NCBI GenBank assembly: GCA_030830565.1
Contig: JAURMR010000024.1
Coordinates: 26,111 to 90,110 of the forward strand
DNA from: Acidimicrobiales bacterium
GTDB taxonomy: Bacteria; Actinomycetota; Acidimicrobiia; Acidimicrobiales; Acidimicrobilacustridaceae
DNA length: 64,000 bases
Direction: 5' to 3'
Shown here piece by piece: positions 8,388 through 16,805 of the stretch. Numbering within the stretch: position 1 is the first letter of the stretch; the number at the start of each line of letters is the position of its first letter. Both the position numbers and the translations under genes were made by a program. Below the pieces are notes generated by a model. It was given only the letters and a program-made list of their open reading frames with translations, searched no databases and was not told the origin of the DNA.

Positions 8388-9476
8388 GTGACCTCCGACG
8401 TACTCATCGAAAAGACGCAAATCGAAACCAATCTCAAGAATGCAATTGCGTTCCGGATTCGGTATCGCTCTCACGACCTGCGCGGTCGAGCTACCGAATC
8501 CACCGGACTTGTGATCGCTCCGAACACGGCCGGGACCGACCGACGAGTTCTTTCGTGGTGCCACGGGACGACCGGTCTCGGCGACGCAGCGTGTCCTTCG
8601 GCACAACCCGACCCTGCGGGCGAACTGCGCACCTATTTCGAAGCAACCGCAACACAACAAATCGACTACGGGATTCCTGGAGCTCAGTCGTTTCTTGACC
8701 AAGGTTGGATTCTCTGCGCCACCGATTACCAAGGACTCGGCACACCCGGAATGCATCAGTACACCGTCAACCGCACGAATGCGATTGATGGCGTCACAAT
8801 CGTTCACGCCGCGCAAGAAATGGGACTCGGCGCTGGCTCCAAGTTCGGTGCGATGGGGTGGTCACAAGGAGGAGGTTCGGCTGCTGCAATTGCCGAACTT
8901 GACGATGCCGATTTTGGCGATCTCCAACTGGTCGGCACTGTTCCCATGTCGCCGGGCGTCCCGATTTTTGCTGTGAAGAATCCCACCGGTATCGGAGCTG
9001 CGATGTCTGGCGCCGATGTTTCACCCGACGGCCACATGGTGATGACACTCGCCGCGCACGCCACTGCATTCCCCGACGACTTACATATCGACGATGTCTT
9101 CACCTCTCTCGGCAAAGAAATCATCGAATCATCGTGGAATTCGCTTCCCGTCCACCACCTCAGCGACGTCGTCGCTCGTCTCTATCGGTTCAAGGGGCCA
9201 ATTCTCGCCCTCAAAAAAGACCGAATCGACGCGTGGATCGCCGCGTTCACCGAGTCCTCGGCCGGACGAGTAAAACCCAGATGCCCCATTTTCGTTGCGA
9301 TCGACGGCTTCGATAACGGCACGGTGGTTCCCGTTGCGTGGCAAACGGCGTATGTCAATGCAATCAAGGATCTCGGTGGTGACATCTCCACAAAGGACTA
9401 TCCGCTCGATGACCACTTCTCGCTGCCGGTGAGTTGTGTCGACGACGCCCGTGAATGGTTGTTCGCAAAGTTCTGA
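8388..9476 (+). CDS. Secretory-lipase-family alpha/beta hydrolase
   Basis: About 362 residues resembling the LIP family of lipases/esterases. Seen are LSWCHGTTGLG (oxyanion region), ILCATDYQGLGTPG, the nucleophile elbow GWSQGGG, and the candidate catalytic DHFS near the C-terminus. No signal peptide is present, so unlike secreted relatives this copy looks cytoplasmic or needs another route. Two GTG codons could start it: 8373 or 8388. I prefer 8388 because GAAGGA lies seven bases before it. TACCCT at 8352-8357 is the likely -10, divergent from the mannosyltransferase promoter. Confidence 0.78.
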   Translation: MTSDVLIEKTQIETNLKNAIAFRIRYRSHDLRGRATESTGLVIAPNTAGTDRRVLSWCHGTTGLGDAACPSAQPDPAGELRTYFEATATQQIDYGIPGAQSFLDQGWILCATDYQGLGTPGMHQYTVNRTNAIDGVTIVHAAQEMGLGAGSKFGAMGWSQGGGSAAAIAELDDADFGDLQLVGTVPMSPGVPIFAVKNPTGIGAAMSGADVSPDGHMVMTLAAHATAFPDDLHIDDVFTSLGKEIIESSWNSLPVHHLSDVVARLYRFKGPILALKKDRIDAWIAAFTESSAGRVKPRCPIFVAIDGFDNGTVVPVAWQTAYVNAIKDLGGDISTKDYPLDDHFSLPVSCVDDAREWLFAKF

Positions 9477-9590
9477 AAACGGCGCAACCCGCCCATGACG
9501 GTGATCCCGCGTTCAACCCGACCGCACGGCGTGGGCCATACTTCAGGAGGTACTTCGCTCCTGAGTCCACTCACGGCGCGCAGCACACAC

Positions 9591-9664
9591 GCCTCTGTGG
9601 CCAAGTTGGTTAAGGCAGCGGACTTTTAATCCGACGATCGTGGGTTCGACCCCCACCGGAGGCA
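9591..9664 (+). tRNA. tRNA-Lys (anticodon TTT)
   Basis: Acceptor GCCTCTG pairs with CGGAGGC, the anticodon loop is CTTTTAA (TTT), the T arm is GTGGG-TTCGACC-CCCAC and the discriminator base is A. CCA is not encoded. The anticodon stem has one outer mismatch. A strong terminator follows 12 bases later. Confidence 0.95.
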
Positions 9665-9676
9665 CTGCAAAACGAA

Positions 9677-9712
9677 CGAAGGGCCCACCTTGCGGTGGGC
9701 CCTTCGCTTTTT
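9677..9712 (+). terminator. Rho-independent terminator after tRNA-Lys
   Basis: A 13-bp perfect stem (9677-9689 with 9694-9706), four-base loop TTGC, then C and TTTTT. On the other strand the same hairpin is followed by a short T tract, so it may also end the dsbA-like operon. Confidence 0.85.
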
Positions 9713-9771
9713 CACTCAATAGAGGTCAACCTCAAACAACCGTTTGCGGTGTTGCGATGCAACCTTCGAAA

Positions 9772-10506
9772 TTAGAAACCGGCCGGTGCAGTTCCGGTCT
9801 TGGCTGCTTCGAGCAACGCATTCCATTGCGCTTCGGTGATTTCGCCGCTGGTACGGAAGACCACCTTGCCCTGCGCGTTCGTGACAATGAAATATGGGAA
9901 ACCCGAAACTCCATACGCACTACCAGCTTGGCTCTGCTTATCGTCAACGATTGTCGGGACGCTCCACTTCTCGCGGCGCAACCAATCAGCTGCAGGGAAG
10001 TTGCCCTTGGCCGGATCATTCGAGGTTGCCACCGTGACGAGGTCGACGTCGGCCGGCATGCCGTCCTTATCAAGCCACTTCTGGATACGCGGAACTTCTG
10101 CCTGACAATGCGAACACCAATGCGCCACCACCATGATGATCTGCGGCTTGCCGTTCGGAGCGATCGTGAGTTGCTTGCCGTCGAACTGTTGACCAGTCAC
10201 TGACGGTACGACGGTTCCGACCATGGGATCGGCGCCACTATCGGGCACCGGCGTCAGTGCAGTTCCGCCTACAGCGATCTGGCCGTAGTCGAGGTTGCCG
10301 CTCGGAACGACGGTGCCGCCGCTCGGCGACGCACCACCACCCGATGAGCTCGAGCCGCGGCCCGCAACGATCGCAACGATGCCAACTGCGATCACGACAC
10401 CGACGATGGCGATCCAGATCCATGCGGTGGACTTTCCTTTACCCGCATTCGATGCAGCTCGAACACGCTGCGAAGCGGACTTGGACTTTCCCGGACGGTT
10501 ACTCAC
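9772..10506 (-). CDS. Membrane-anchored thioredoxin-fold protein (TlpA/DsbA type)
   Basis: 244 residues: a basic cytoplasmic N-terminus, one membrane segment at about 29-49, a Gly/Ser-rich linker, then an extracytoplasmic thioredoxin domain with active site CSHC (Cys131, Cys134) in MVVAHWCSHCQAEVP and the cis-proline region GVSGFPYFIV. It should oxidise, reduce or isomerise disulfides of exported proteins. It overlaps the dsbB-like gene by 4 bases, and that partner would reoxidise it. The CSHC dipeptide and the following helix are closer to TlpA/ResA than to classical DsbA, so its redox direction is uncertain. Confidence 0.85.
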   Translation of the reverse strand: MSNRPGKSKSASQRVRAASNAGKGKSTAWIWIAIVGVVIAVGIVAIVAGRGSSSSGGGASPSGGTVVPSGNLDYGQIAVGGTALTPVPDSGADPMVGTVVPSVTGQQFDGKQLTIAPNGKPQIIMVVAHWCSHCQAEVPRIQKWLDKDGMPADVDLVTVATSNDPAKGNFPAADWLRREKWSVPTIVDDKQSQAGSAYGVSGFPYFIVTNAQGKVVFRTSGEITEAQWNALLEAAKTGTAPAGF

Positions 10507-11081
10507 GCGGAAACCTCAACTTCTTCAGTGATGTCGATCTCGACATCGTAGGGATCACTTGCAAACAACAGAGCAATCATGAACACCGCAGCCGAAAGCG
10601 CCATGAACGGAAGCGTGACGAAACTGAATTCGTTCACATATTTCAGAGTGCATGGGGTCGCTGCGCTACAGAAGGAGGTTCCATTCGACGGGGGGAACCA
10701 TTGGATCCACGAGTGATACACGGAGATCACCACTCCGATGCACAACACGGGGATCGCATAGATCTTGATCGAGGCATCGCGCCGCCATGCAGCAATGCCA
10801 AGAATGACCGACCATGGGTACAAACAAATGCGCTGGTACCAGCACAGTTCGCAAGGTACGTAGCCCTGCACTTTGGAGTAGTAGAGCGAACCCAACGTTG
10901 TGACAAGAGCGATGGCCCACGCAAAAGCCAACGAGATGCGACCGACCTGCGCACGCAGTTCTGCGAATGCATCCGGGTTCCCGAATTTACGAACGAGCGC
11001 GCCGACAACAATCGCCAACGTTCCCAGCCAACATCCCAAGGCGAGAATGGCGAAGAAGAAGGAGAAGGACTGGACGTTCAT
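10503..11081 (-). CDS. DsbB-family disulfide bond formation membrane protein
   Basis: 192 residues, four to five membrane segments. Two periplasmic-side cysteine pairs are present as in DsbB/BdbC: CELC (Cys77, Cys80) with the following WYQRICLYPW quinone-site helix, and Cys138/Cys144 in FCSAATPC. The protein passes electrons from a DsbA-like partner to quinones. It lies upstream of and overlaps the thioredoxin-fold gene, which is the natural partner. The C-terminal tail is acidic. Confidence 0.9.
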   Translation of the reverse strand: MNVQSFSFFFAILALGCWLGTLAIVVGALVRKFGNPDAFAELRAQVGRISLAFAWAIALVTTLGSLYYSKVQGYVPCELCWYQRICLYPWSVILGIAAWRRDASIKIYAIPVLCIGVVISVYHSWIQWFPPSNGTSFCSAATPCTLKYVNEFSFVTLPFMALSAAVFMIALLFASDPYDVEIDITEEVEVSA

Positions 11082-11223
11082 GCCCGGTCATCCTCGCAGA
11101 ATCACGGCGCCGGGCCAACGCGGCGGCAAATTTCCAAGGATGGGGGCCTGAAGATGCCGCCACTGTTCGCCAGAAGCCAGGGGCGAGATGGGAATGGCTC
11201 GGGTCGGCAACGCGGTGAACCCG

Positions 11224-11229
11224 TAGGCT
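11224..11229 (+). promoter_or_regulatory. -10 element, leaderless universal stress gene
   Basis: TAGGCT six bases (CAACCC) before the ATG at 11236. It probably drives both stress genes and the P-type ATPase. Confidence 0.55.
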
Positions 11230-11235
11230 CAACCC

Positions 11236-11703
11236 ATGACTTCCTCTGCGTCCCAACGCACCGTTATCGCTGCCGTCGATTTCTCCGACCACGGTGAACA
11301 AATCGTCCGCGAGGGACTCCTCCTCGCCCGGGCCGCTGGTTCATCGCTGCATCTCATTCACGTTGCCGCCGGGGAACCTGCGCTTGCGGGATACGACAAA
11401 GAGGACATCAGCCCGTTCACCCGATCTGCGCGTGCCGGTGAACTCACCCACGAACATAAAAAGGTGCGCGAGCTCGCCGAGACACTCAGCGACACGACCG
11501 GCGTTGACGTGCACCCACTCGTCATCATGGGTCCTGCTTCTGAAACACTCCTCACCGCTATCGACGAACTGGGTGCATCGCACATTGTTCTCGGAACCCA
11601 TGGTCACGGTGGCATGCACCACCTCATGTTCGGCAGTGTGGCTCAAGAACTCGTTCGCCGCAGCAACGTCCCCGTACTACTCGTTCCTGTCGTGAAGCGC
11701 TGA
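11236..11703 (+). CDS. Universal stress protein (UspA family)
   Basis: 155-residue single Usp domain. The N-terminal VIAAVDFSDHGEQIV and the ATP-binding signature GTHGHGGMHHLMFGSVAQ (G-x2-G-x9-GS) near residues 122-139 are intact, so nucleotide binding is expected. It is the first of two unlike Usp genes placed directly before a P-type ATPase and 18 bases from the next start. Such proteins act under starvation, hypoxia or membrane stress; which one applies here cannot be read from sequence. Confidence 0.9.
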   Translation: MTSSASQRTVIAAVDFSDHGEQIVREGLLLARAAGSSLHLIHVAAGEPALAGYDKEDISPFTRSARAGELTHEHKKVRELAETLSDTTGVDVHPLVIMGPASETLLTAIDELGASHIVLGTHGHGGMHHLMFGSVAQELVRRSNVPVLLVPVVKR

Positions 11704-11721
11704 AAGGTCAAGGGAATTCCC

Positions 11722-12150
11722 ATGGCAAAAATTGTGGTTGGTGTCGACGGATCAAAAGGCTCACGAGAAGCACTGCGGTGGGCCTTCAATGAAGCGAAAT
11801 TGCGCAATGACACCCTTGAGGCAGTGATTGTTTGGCAATACCCAATCACTTCGTCGCTCCCAACCTTCGGAGCAATGACAACACCCGACGATTTCGCCAC
11901 CGAAGCCCGCACAACGCTCCTCGCCATCCTCGCCGATGAAGGAATCACGGCCGAAGCACCAATTCCTGTGACCACTTTGGTAGCCGAAGGAAACCCGGCA
12001 CGCGAATTGCTCGATGCAGCCGAGACCGCCGAACTTCTCGTTGTCGGCTCTCGCGGCCACGGCGGATTCACCGGCGTACTTGTTGGCTCAATCAGTCAGC
12101 AGTGCGTGCACCATTCCACGTGCCCCGTCGTCGTTGTTCATCCCAGTTAA
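11722..12150 (+). CDS. Universal stress protein (UspA family)
   Basis: 142 residues with IVVGVDGSKGSREALRWA at the N-terminus and VGSRGHGGFTGVLVGSIS as the ATP-binding signature. It is closer to the mycobacterial and streptomycete type than the preceding gene, so the pair is not a recent duplication. The P-type ATPase starts 24 bases after its stop, which suggests one transcript. Confidence 0.92.
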   Translation: MAKIVVGVDGSKGSREALRWAFNEAKLRNDTLEAVIVWQYPITSSLPTFGAMTTPDDFATEARTTLLAILADEGITAEAPIPVTTLVAEGNPARELLDAAETAELLVVGSRGHGGFTGVLVGSISQQCVHHSTCPVVVVHPS

Positions 12151-12173
12151 CTGATCCGGGCGGACGCAACTCC

Positions 12174-14534
12174 ATGGAAGCAACACTGCAAGGGCTGAGT
12201 TCTTCGGACGTCGCGCAACGGCGCGCTGACGGCCGCACAAACAATGTTGCTGATCCGACAAGTCGAACAATCGGTCAGATCATCAAGGCGAATGTCTTCA
12301 CGCCGTTCAACTTTCTTCTCGGCATCCTTTTCATCATCATCGTGGCGATCGGCGAATATCGCGACGGCCTCTTCGGATTCGTATTGGTTGCCAATGCACT
12401 CATTGGTATCGTTCAGGAAATTCGCTCAAAGCGATCGCTTGATGCCCTTGCAGTTCTAAATGCACCACATTCAACGGTGCGGCGCGACGGAACCGACATC
12501 ACCATCGACTCAAAAGATGTCGTGCTTGACGACATCATCGTGTTGACCCTGGGCGATCAAATCGTCGTCGACGGTGAAATCCTTGACAGCACCAACCTGG
12601 AAATCGATGAATCACTTCTCACCGGAGAAGCCGATCCGGTCGACAAGGCTTCAACAGACAGCGTGATGTCAGGAAGTTTCGTCGTCGCTGGCAGCGGAGT
12701 TATGCGAGCCACTGCAGTTGGCGCCGACTCCTACGCCTTCAGGCTCTCAAATGAAGCTCGTCGATTCTCGTTGGTGAAGAGCGAACTGCGAACGGGTATC
12801 AACCGAATTATCACCATCGTCGGCTGGATGATGATTCCGATTTCAATCATCCTGATCACCTCACAGCTTTCGAGCCACGAGGGTTTCGTGGAAGCTGTTC
12901 AGGGTTCTGTTGCTGGCCTTGTGGCAATGGTCCCCGAGGGCTTGGTCCTCCTGACCAGCATTGCGTTTGCACTTGGCGCCACTCGCCTTGCGAGCAAGAA
13001 AGTCCTTACTCAAGAGCTCGCTGCAATTGAAGGTCTTGCTCGCGTCGACACGATTTGTCTCGATAAAACTGGAACCCTGACCGAGGGATCCCTTTCACTG
13101 TCCACGATCGAACACCTCGGCCCCGACCAAACCCCTGTTGATGCTGTTTCCGTGCTTGCCGCAATCGGCGAAACGGATGATCACCCCAACCCAAGCCTCG
13201 CCGCAATCGTGGCTGCACACCCCAAGGGACCGGGATGGACACTCGCCGATTCGATTGCGTTTTCATCCGCCCGCAAATGGAGCGCCGCGCAGTTCGCCGA
13301 CCACGGCTCGTGGTACCTCGGCGCCCCGGACATCCTTCTTGATCATGCTCCGGCGGGCGCAACCCTTGACGAAGCTCGCGAACGTTTGCAGCACTACTCG
13401 AGCAAAGGCCAACGAGTTCTCCTCCTTGCCTCGTCGCCAACCGGTCTCGATGGAGAAACGCTGCCTAGCGAGCTGCAGCCGACGGCATTGGTCGTCCTTG
13501 ATGAACAACTTCGCGAGGCCGCTCCACAAACGATTGGCTACTTCGGCGAACAGGGCGTTGCGGTAAAGGTCATTTCGGGCGATAGCCCGGTAACGGTCGG
13601 TGCCGTCGCAACACGATGCGGCGTTCCTGGCGCTGACAACCCGGTCGATGCCCGCACCTTGCCAGAAGATCAGGAAGAACTCGCAGACATTCTTGAATCT
13701 CATTCGGTCTTTGGCCGTGTCACCCCGCAACAAAAGCGAGCGATGGTCCACGCGTTGCAGTCACGTGGCCACATCGTGGCGATGACTGGTGACGGAGTGA
13801 ACGACACGCTCGCACTCAAAGACGCCGACGTTGGTGTGGCCATGGGCTCAGGTTCCGCCGCAGCGCGCGCCGTTGCCCGATTCGTTCTTCTCGCGAACGA
13901 TTTCGCTGTCTTCCCATCGGTGGTGAGTGAAGGACGTCGAGTCATTGCGAACGTCGAGCGAGTCGCCAACCTGTTCCTGACGAAAACGTTCTATGCAGTT
14001 GTGCTCGCTATCGCTGTCGGAATTGGTCGTTTCCCCTTCCCGTTCCTCCCACGGCACTTCACGATCATCTCTTCACTCACGATTGGTGTTCCCGGCTTCT
14101 TCCTCGCGCTGTCGCAAAACAATCGGCGCGCAATTTCCGGCTTCCTTCGCCGAGTTCTGCGGTTCGCCATTCCTGCAGGCGTCATCGCCGCAACTTCCAC
14201 GCTCGTGGCCTACCTCATTGAGCGAAACGCCGATGTACCCCTTGATCAAGCCCGAACTGTTGCTGTGATCACACTGTTCACAATTGCGATCTGGGTGCTT
14301 GCCATTCTTTGTCGACCGATGCTCTGGTGGAAATACCTATTGGTGATTGCGATGATCATCGGGTTCATCGGTGTGCTCGTGATTCCTGGCCTACGCGAGT
14401 ACTTCGACCTTCCACTCCCCGATGCACGCGACATCGCGAGCGCCGTCGGGATCGGCGTCATCGCGTCAGCGATCATAGAAATCGGTTGGCGAATGACCGA
14501 CTGGTCAGTCCCGCAACAACTTCCTTCTGACTGA
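12174..14534 (+). CDS. Cation-translocating P-type ATPase, CtpE-like
   Basis: 786 residues with the full P-type plan: actuator loop LLTGEAD (149-154), PEGLVLLTS in the fourth membrane helix (P254-E255-G256-L257), phosphorylation site CLDKTGTLT (Asp297), and the hinge TGDGVND. PEGL with a following LLTSIAF helix matches mycobacterial CtpE, reported to take up calcium, rather than the heavy-metal CPx group; there is no N-terminal metal-binding domain. The ATG at 12174 was chosen because the open frame before it runs through the stress protein gene. Cation specificity is inferred. Confidence 0.85.
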   Translation: MEATLQGLSSSDVAQRRADGRTNNVADPTSRTIGQIIKANVFTPFNFLLGILFIIIVAIGEYRDGLFGFVLVANALIGIVQEIRSKRSLDALAVLNAPHSTVRRDGTDITIDSKDVVLDDIIVLTLGDQIVVDGEILDSTNLEIDESLLTGEADPVDKASTDSVMSGSFVVAGSGVMRATAVGADSYAFRLSNEARRFSLVKSELRTGINRIITIVGWMMIPISIILITSQLSSHEGFVEAVQGSVAGLVAMVPEGLVLLTSIAFALGATRLASKKVLTQELAAIEGLARVDTICLDKTGTLTEGSLSLSTIEHLGPDQTPVDAVSVLAAIGETDDHPNPSLAAIVAAHPKGPGWTLADSIAFSSARKWSAAQFADHGSWYLGAPDILLDHAPAGATLDEARERLQHYSSKGQRVLLLASSPTGLDGETLPSELQPTALVVLDEQLREAAPQTIGYFGEQGVAVKVISGDSPVTVGAVATRCGVPGADNPVDARTLPEDQEELADILESHSVFGRVTPQQKRAMVHALQSRGHIVAMTGDGVNDTLALKDADVGVAMGSGSAAARAVARFVLLANDFAVFPSVVSEGRRVIANVERVANLFLTKTFYAVVLAIAVGIGRFPFPFLPRHFTIISSLTIGVPGFFLALSQNNRRAISGFLRRVLRFAIPAGVIAATSTLVAYLIERNADVPLDQARTVAVITLFTIAIWVLAILCRPMLWWKYLLVIAMIIGFIGVLVIPGLREYFDLPLPDARDIASAVGIGVIASAIIEIGWRMTDWSVPQQLPSD

Positions 14535-14593
14535 TCGACGTCACACGCAATGGCGTGTTCCTGCAACTGATAGCAACCGAACCTTGACGGGGA

Positions 14594-15040
14594 TCACCTG
14601 CCAGTGTGTCCGAATCCGCCTTCGCCGCGTTCTGATTCACCGAGATGATCGAAGTCTTCGACGGGAACGAGCACAACATGTTCGACTCGCTGGACCACGA
14701 GCTGTGCGATTCGTTCACCACGTTTGACCTCGAACGGCTCGACCGGGTCGGTGTTGATGAGCAGCACCTTCAATTCGCCGCGATAGCCACTGTCGATGAG
14801 ACCCGGAGTGTTGAGACACGTCACACCGTGTTTGAGGGCCAGCCCACTTCGAGGCTGTACAAACCCTGCATGACCTTCTGGAATCGCAACGGCGAGGCCG
14901 GTTGGAACCAAAGCTCGGCCTCCGGCGGGCAAGAGGACGACGGTCTCGCGAGCAAGAAGATCAAGTCCGGCATCGCCAACACGGGCGTAGGCCGGCAGTT
15001 CAAGATCGGGGTCAAGGCGCATCACCGGAACTTCAAGCAC
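14594..15040 (-). CDS. dut: dUTP diphosphatase
   Basis: Trimeric dUTPase of about 148 residues that hydrolyses dUTP to dUMP, limiting uracil in DNA. All five motifs are visible: [23 protein letters not shown], the TLD-like [25 protein letters not shown], and the glycine-rich C-terminal arm [10 protein letters not shown]. Start is uncertain: GTG at 15040 gives the usual N-terminus, ATG at 15022 is slightly internal, and ATG at 15076 would share the CATG at 15074-15077 with the divergent orn start. I use 15040. Confidence 0.88.
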   Translation of the reverse strand: MLEVPVMRLDPDLELPAYARVGDAGLDLLARETVVLLPAGGRALVPTGLAVAIPEGHAGFVQPRSGLALKHGVTCLNTPGLIDSGYRGELKVLLINTDPVEPFEVKRGERIAQLVVQRVEHVVLVPVEDFDHLGESERGEGGFGHTGR

Positions 15041-15062
15041 CGTCCGATCGTAGGACGGTGCG

Positions 15063-15068
15063 TAGGAT
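15063..15068 (+). promoter_or_regulatory. -10 element, leaderless orn gene
   Basis: TAGGAT six bases (CCGGTC) before the ATG at 15075. Confidence 0.5.
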
Positions 15069-15074
15069 CCGGTC

Positions 15075-15641
15075 ATGCTCGCTTGGATCGATCTCGAAAT
15101 GACAGGCCTCGACACTGCCAAAAATGTGATCGTCGAAATCGCTACCTTGCTCACTGACGACAACCTTGAGATCATCGCCGAAGGGCCCGATCTCGTCATC
15201 CACCAACCCGCCGAAGCCTTGGCGCGTATGGACGATGTGGTTGTCAACATGCACACCCGCAGTGGGTTGCTATCAGAGATTGAAGCCTCGACTATCAGCC
15301 TGCAAGAGGCCACCGACGCCACGATGGCATTCCTCCGTGAGCACATTGCCGAGCCGCAGACCGTCCCTCTCTGTGGCAACTCCATCGGGACTGATCGACG
15401 CTTTCTCGCCGCCTATATGCCGGAAATCGAAAACTTTCTTCACTATCGATCAGTGGATGTTTCCACCCTCAAAGAACTCATCAAGCGGTGGAATCCCGCA
15501 CTTCTCAAGGGCGCACCTCGCAAGGCCGAGGGCCATCGCGCCCTCGATGACATCCGAGAGAGCGTCTTCGAGCTTCGGTACTACCGCGACTGCTTCTGCC
15601 TGCTTGAACATCAAGAGCCAACTACCGAACCCAGTTCCTGA
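15075..15641 (+). CDS. orn: Oligoribonuclease
   Basis: 188-residue DEDD 3'-5' exoribonuclease that clears 2-5-mers of RNA, including the pGpG from cyclic-di-GMP breakdown. It begins [13 protein letters not shown] (Exo I, D and E ligands), has Exo II around [16 protein letters not shown], and Exo [14 protein letters not shown] with the catalytic His and Asp. Length is normal. The start lies directly downstream of a TAGGAT -10 with six bases between, so translation is probably leaderless. Confidence 0.95.
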   Translation: MLAWIDLEMTGLDTAKNVIVEIATLLTDDNLEIIAEGPDLVIHQPAEALARMDDVVVNMHTRSGLLSEIEASTISLQEATDATMAFLREHIAEPQTVPLCGNSIGTDRRFLAAYMPEIENFLHYRSVDVSTLKELIKRWNPALLKGAPRKAEGHRALDDIRESVFELRYYRDCFCLLEHQEPTTEPSS

Positions 15642-15678
15642 GGGGCCCGCGGTCCTCGGGCGGTAGTGTCAGAACGCC

Positions 15679-16800
15679 ATGGGGGACGCACACGATCACA
15701 ACGGACATGCACACAGCGCGGAAGCGCCGCGTGTGCTGCGTCAGGAACAAGAAGACGCCTCAACCGAGATCACTGAAGTTGCTCGGGGCATTCTTCGCCT
15801 GCAACTTCCCACTGACTTCACCGGCCTTGGACACGTAAACACCTACGCCATCGAAGACTCACGTGGCTTCACTCTCGTCGATCCCGGCCTTCCCAGCGAC
15901 GAGTCCTGGGCGGCACTTCAAGACCGCATGCGCGACGCAAACATTCCACTGGCGCGAGTGCACACCGTCTACATCACCCATTCCCACCCTGATCATTTCG
16001 GCGGGGCGCATCGACTTGTTGAGGCAAGTCATTCCGATGTGCTGACGTCCTCCATGTTTCGCAAGTGGACCGATCTTCTTGATCTCGATGACACACCGCT
16101 CGAACCGCTCGACCCCGCTGACGCAGCGGAAGCCGGAACCATCCTCGATGCCATCGGATCGACCGATGAAGCCGAAATGGAAGAAGCCTTCCCCGGCTTC
16201 AAAGCATTCCGCGACCGCATTCGCGCGGCAATCGCCGATGGTCGCATCGAGGAAGTGTCGTGGATGAAAGCACCACGCCCGACAATCGTGGTTGACGATT
16301 CACAACGCGTTCGAATGGGCGATCGCGATTGGGTTGCGGTCTTCACGCCCGGACACACGCATGATCATTTGTGCATGTGGAATCCAGAAGACGGAGTGTT
16401 GCTCTCGGGCGATCACGTTCTACCCACCATCACACCTCATATTGCAGGGTTCATGGGTGGAGATCCGCTTTCGAACTATCTGCAGAACCTTGACAAGGTC
16501 GCTGGACTTGAAGGAATCACCACGGTGCTGCCCGCGCACGGTCATCCGTTTGGCGATCTTTCTGGGCGCTGCGAAGCAATCAAAGATCATCACGCCACGC
16601 GCTTGCAGCTACTTGTCGACGCTGCACCCGAAGCGGGCTGGGCGCCGATCACCAAGTGGTCCGAATATCTGTTCTCCCCGCGAAGTCGCGGACCAATGGC
16701 CGATAGCGAGACCTACGCCCACCTCGAAAATCTCCGCCTTGCCGGCAAAGCCGAACGTCGCGCTGCCGAAGAAGGTTTCGATTACCGCGTCGAGTACTGA
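15679..16800 (+). CDS. MBL-fold metallo-hydrolase
   Basis: 373 residues. The beta-lactamase-fold motifs are complete: THSHPDHFGG (HxHxDH), the third histidine in FTPGHTHDHLCMW, the aspartate in LLSGDHVLP and the last histidine in LPAHGHPF. A winged-helix-like tail follows. The N-terminus is rich in His and Asp (DAHDHNGHAH), which could bind extra metal. TAGTGT sits nine bases before the ATG. Family members include glyoxalase II-like and LACTB2-like hydrolases; the substrate is unknown. The MFS gene begins 6 bases later. Confidence 0.85.
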   Translation: MGDAHDHNGHAHSAEAPRVLRQEQEDASTEITEVARGILRLQLPTDFTGLGHVNTYAIEDSRGFTLVDPGLPSDESWAALQDRMRDANIPLARVHTVYITHSHPDHFGGAHRLVEASHSDVLTSSMFRKWTDLLDLDDTPLEPLDPADAAEAGTILDAIGSTDEAEMEEAFPGFKAFRDRIRAAIADGRIEEVSWMKAPRPTIVVDDSQRVRMGDRDWVAVFTPGHTHDHLCMWNPEDGVLLSGDHVLPTITPHIAGFMGGDPLSNYLQNLDKVAGLEGITTVLPAHGHPFGDLSGRCEAIKDHHATRLQLLVDAAPEAGWAPITKWSEYLFSPRSRGPMADSETYAHLENLRLAGKAERRAAEEGFDYRVEY

Positions 16801-16805
16801 CCGGC

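Noticed and set aside
9541..9576. Hairpin TCAGGAG/CTCCTGA between lipase and tRNA-Lys as a terminator
   Set aside because: A 7-bp stem without a T tract; too weak to call.
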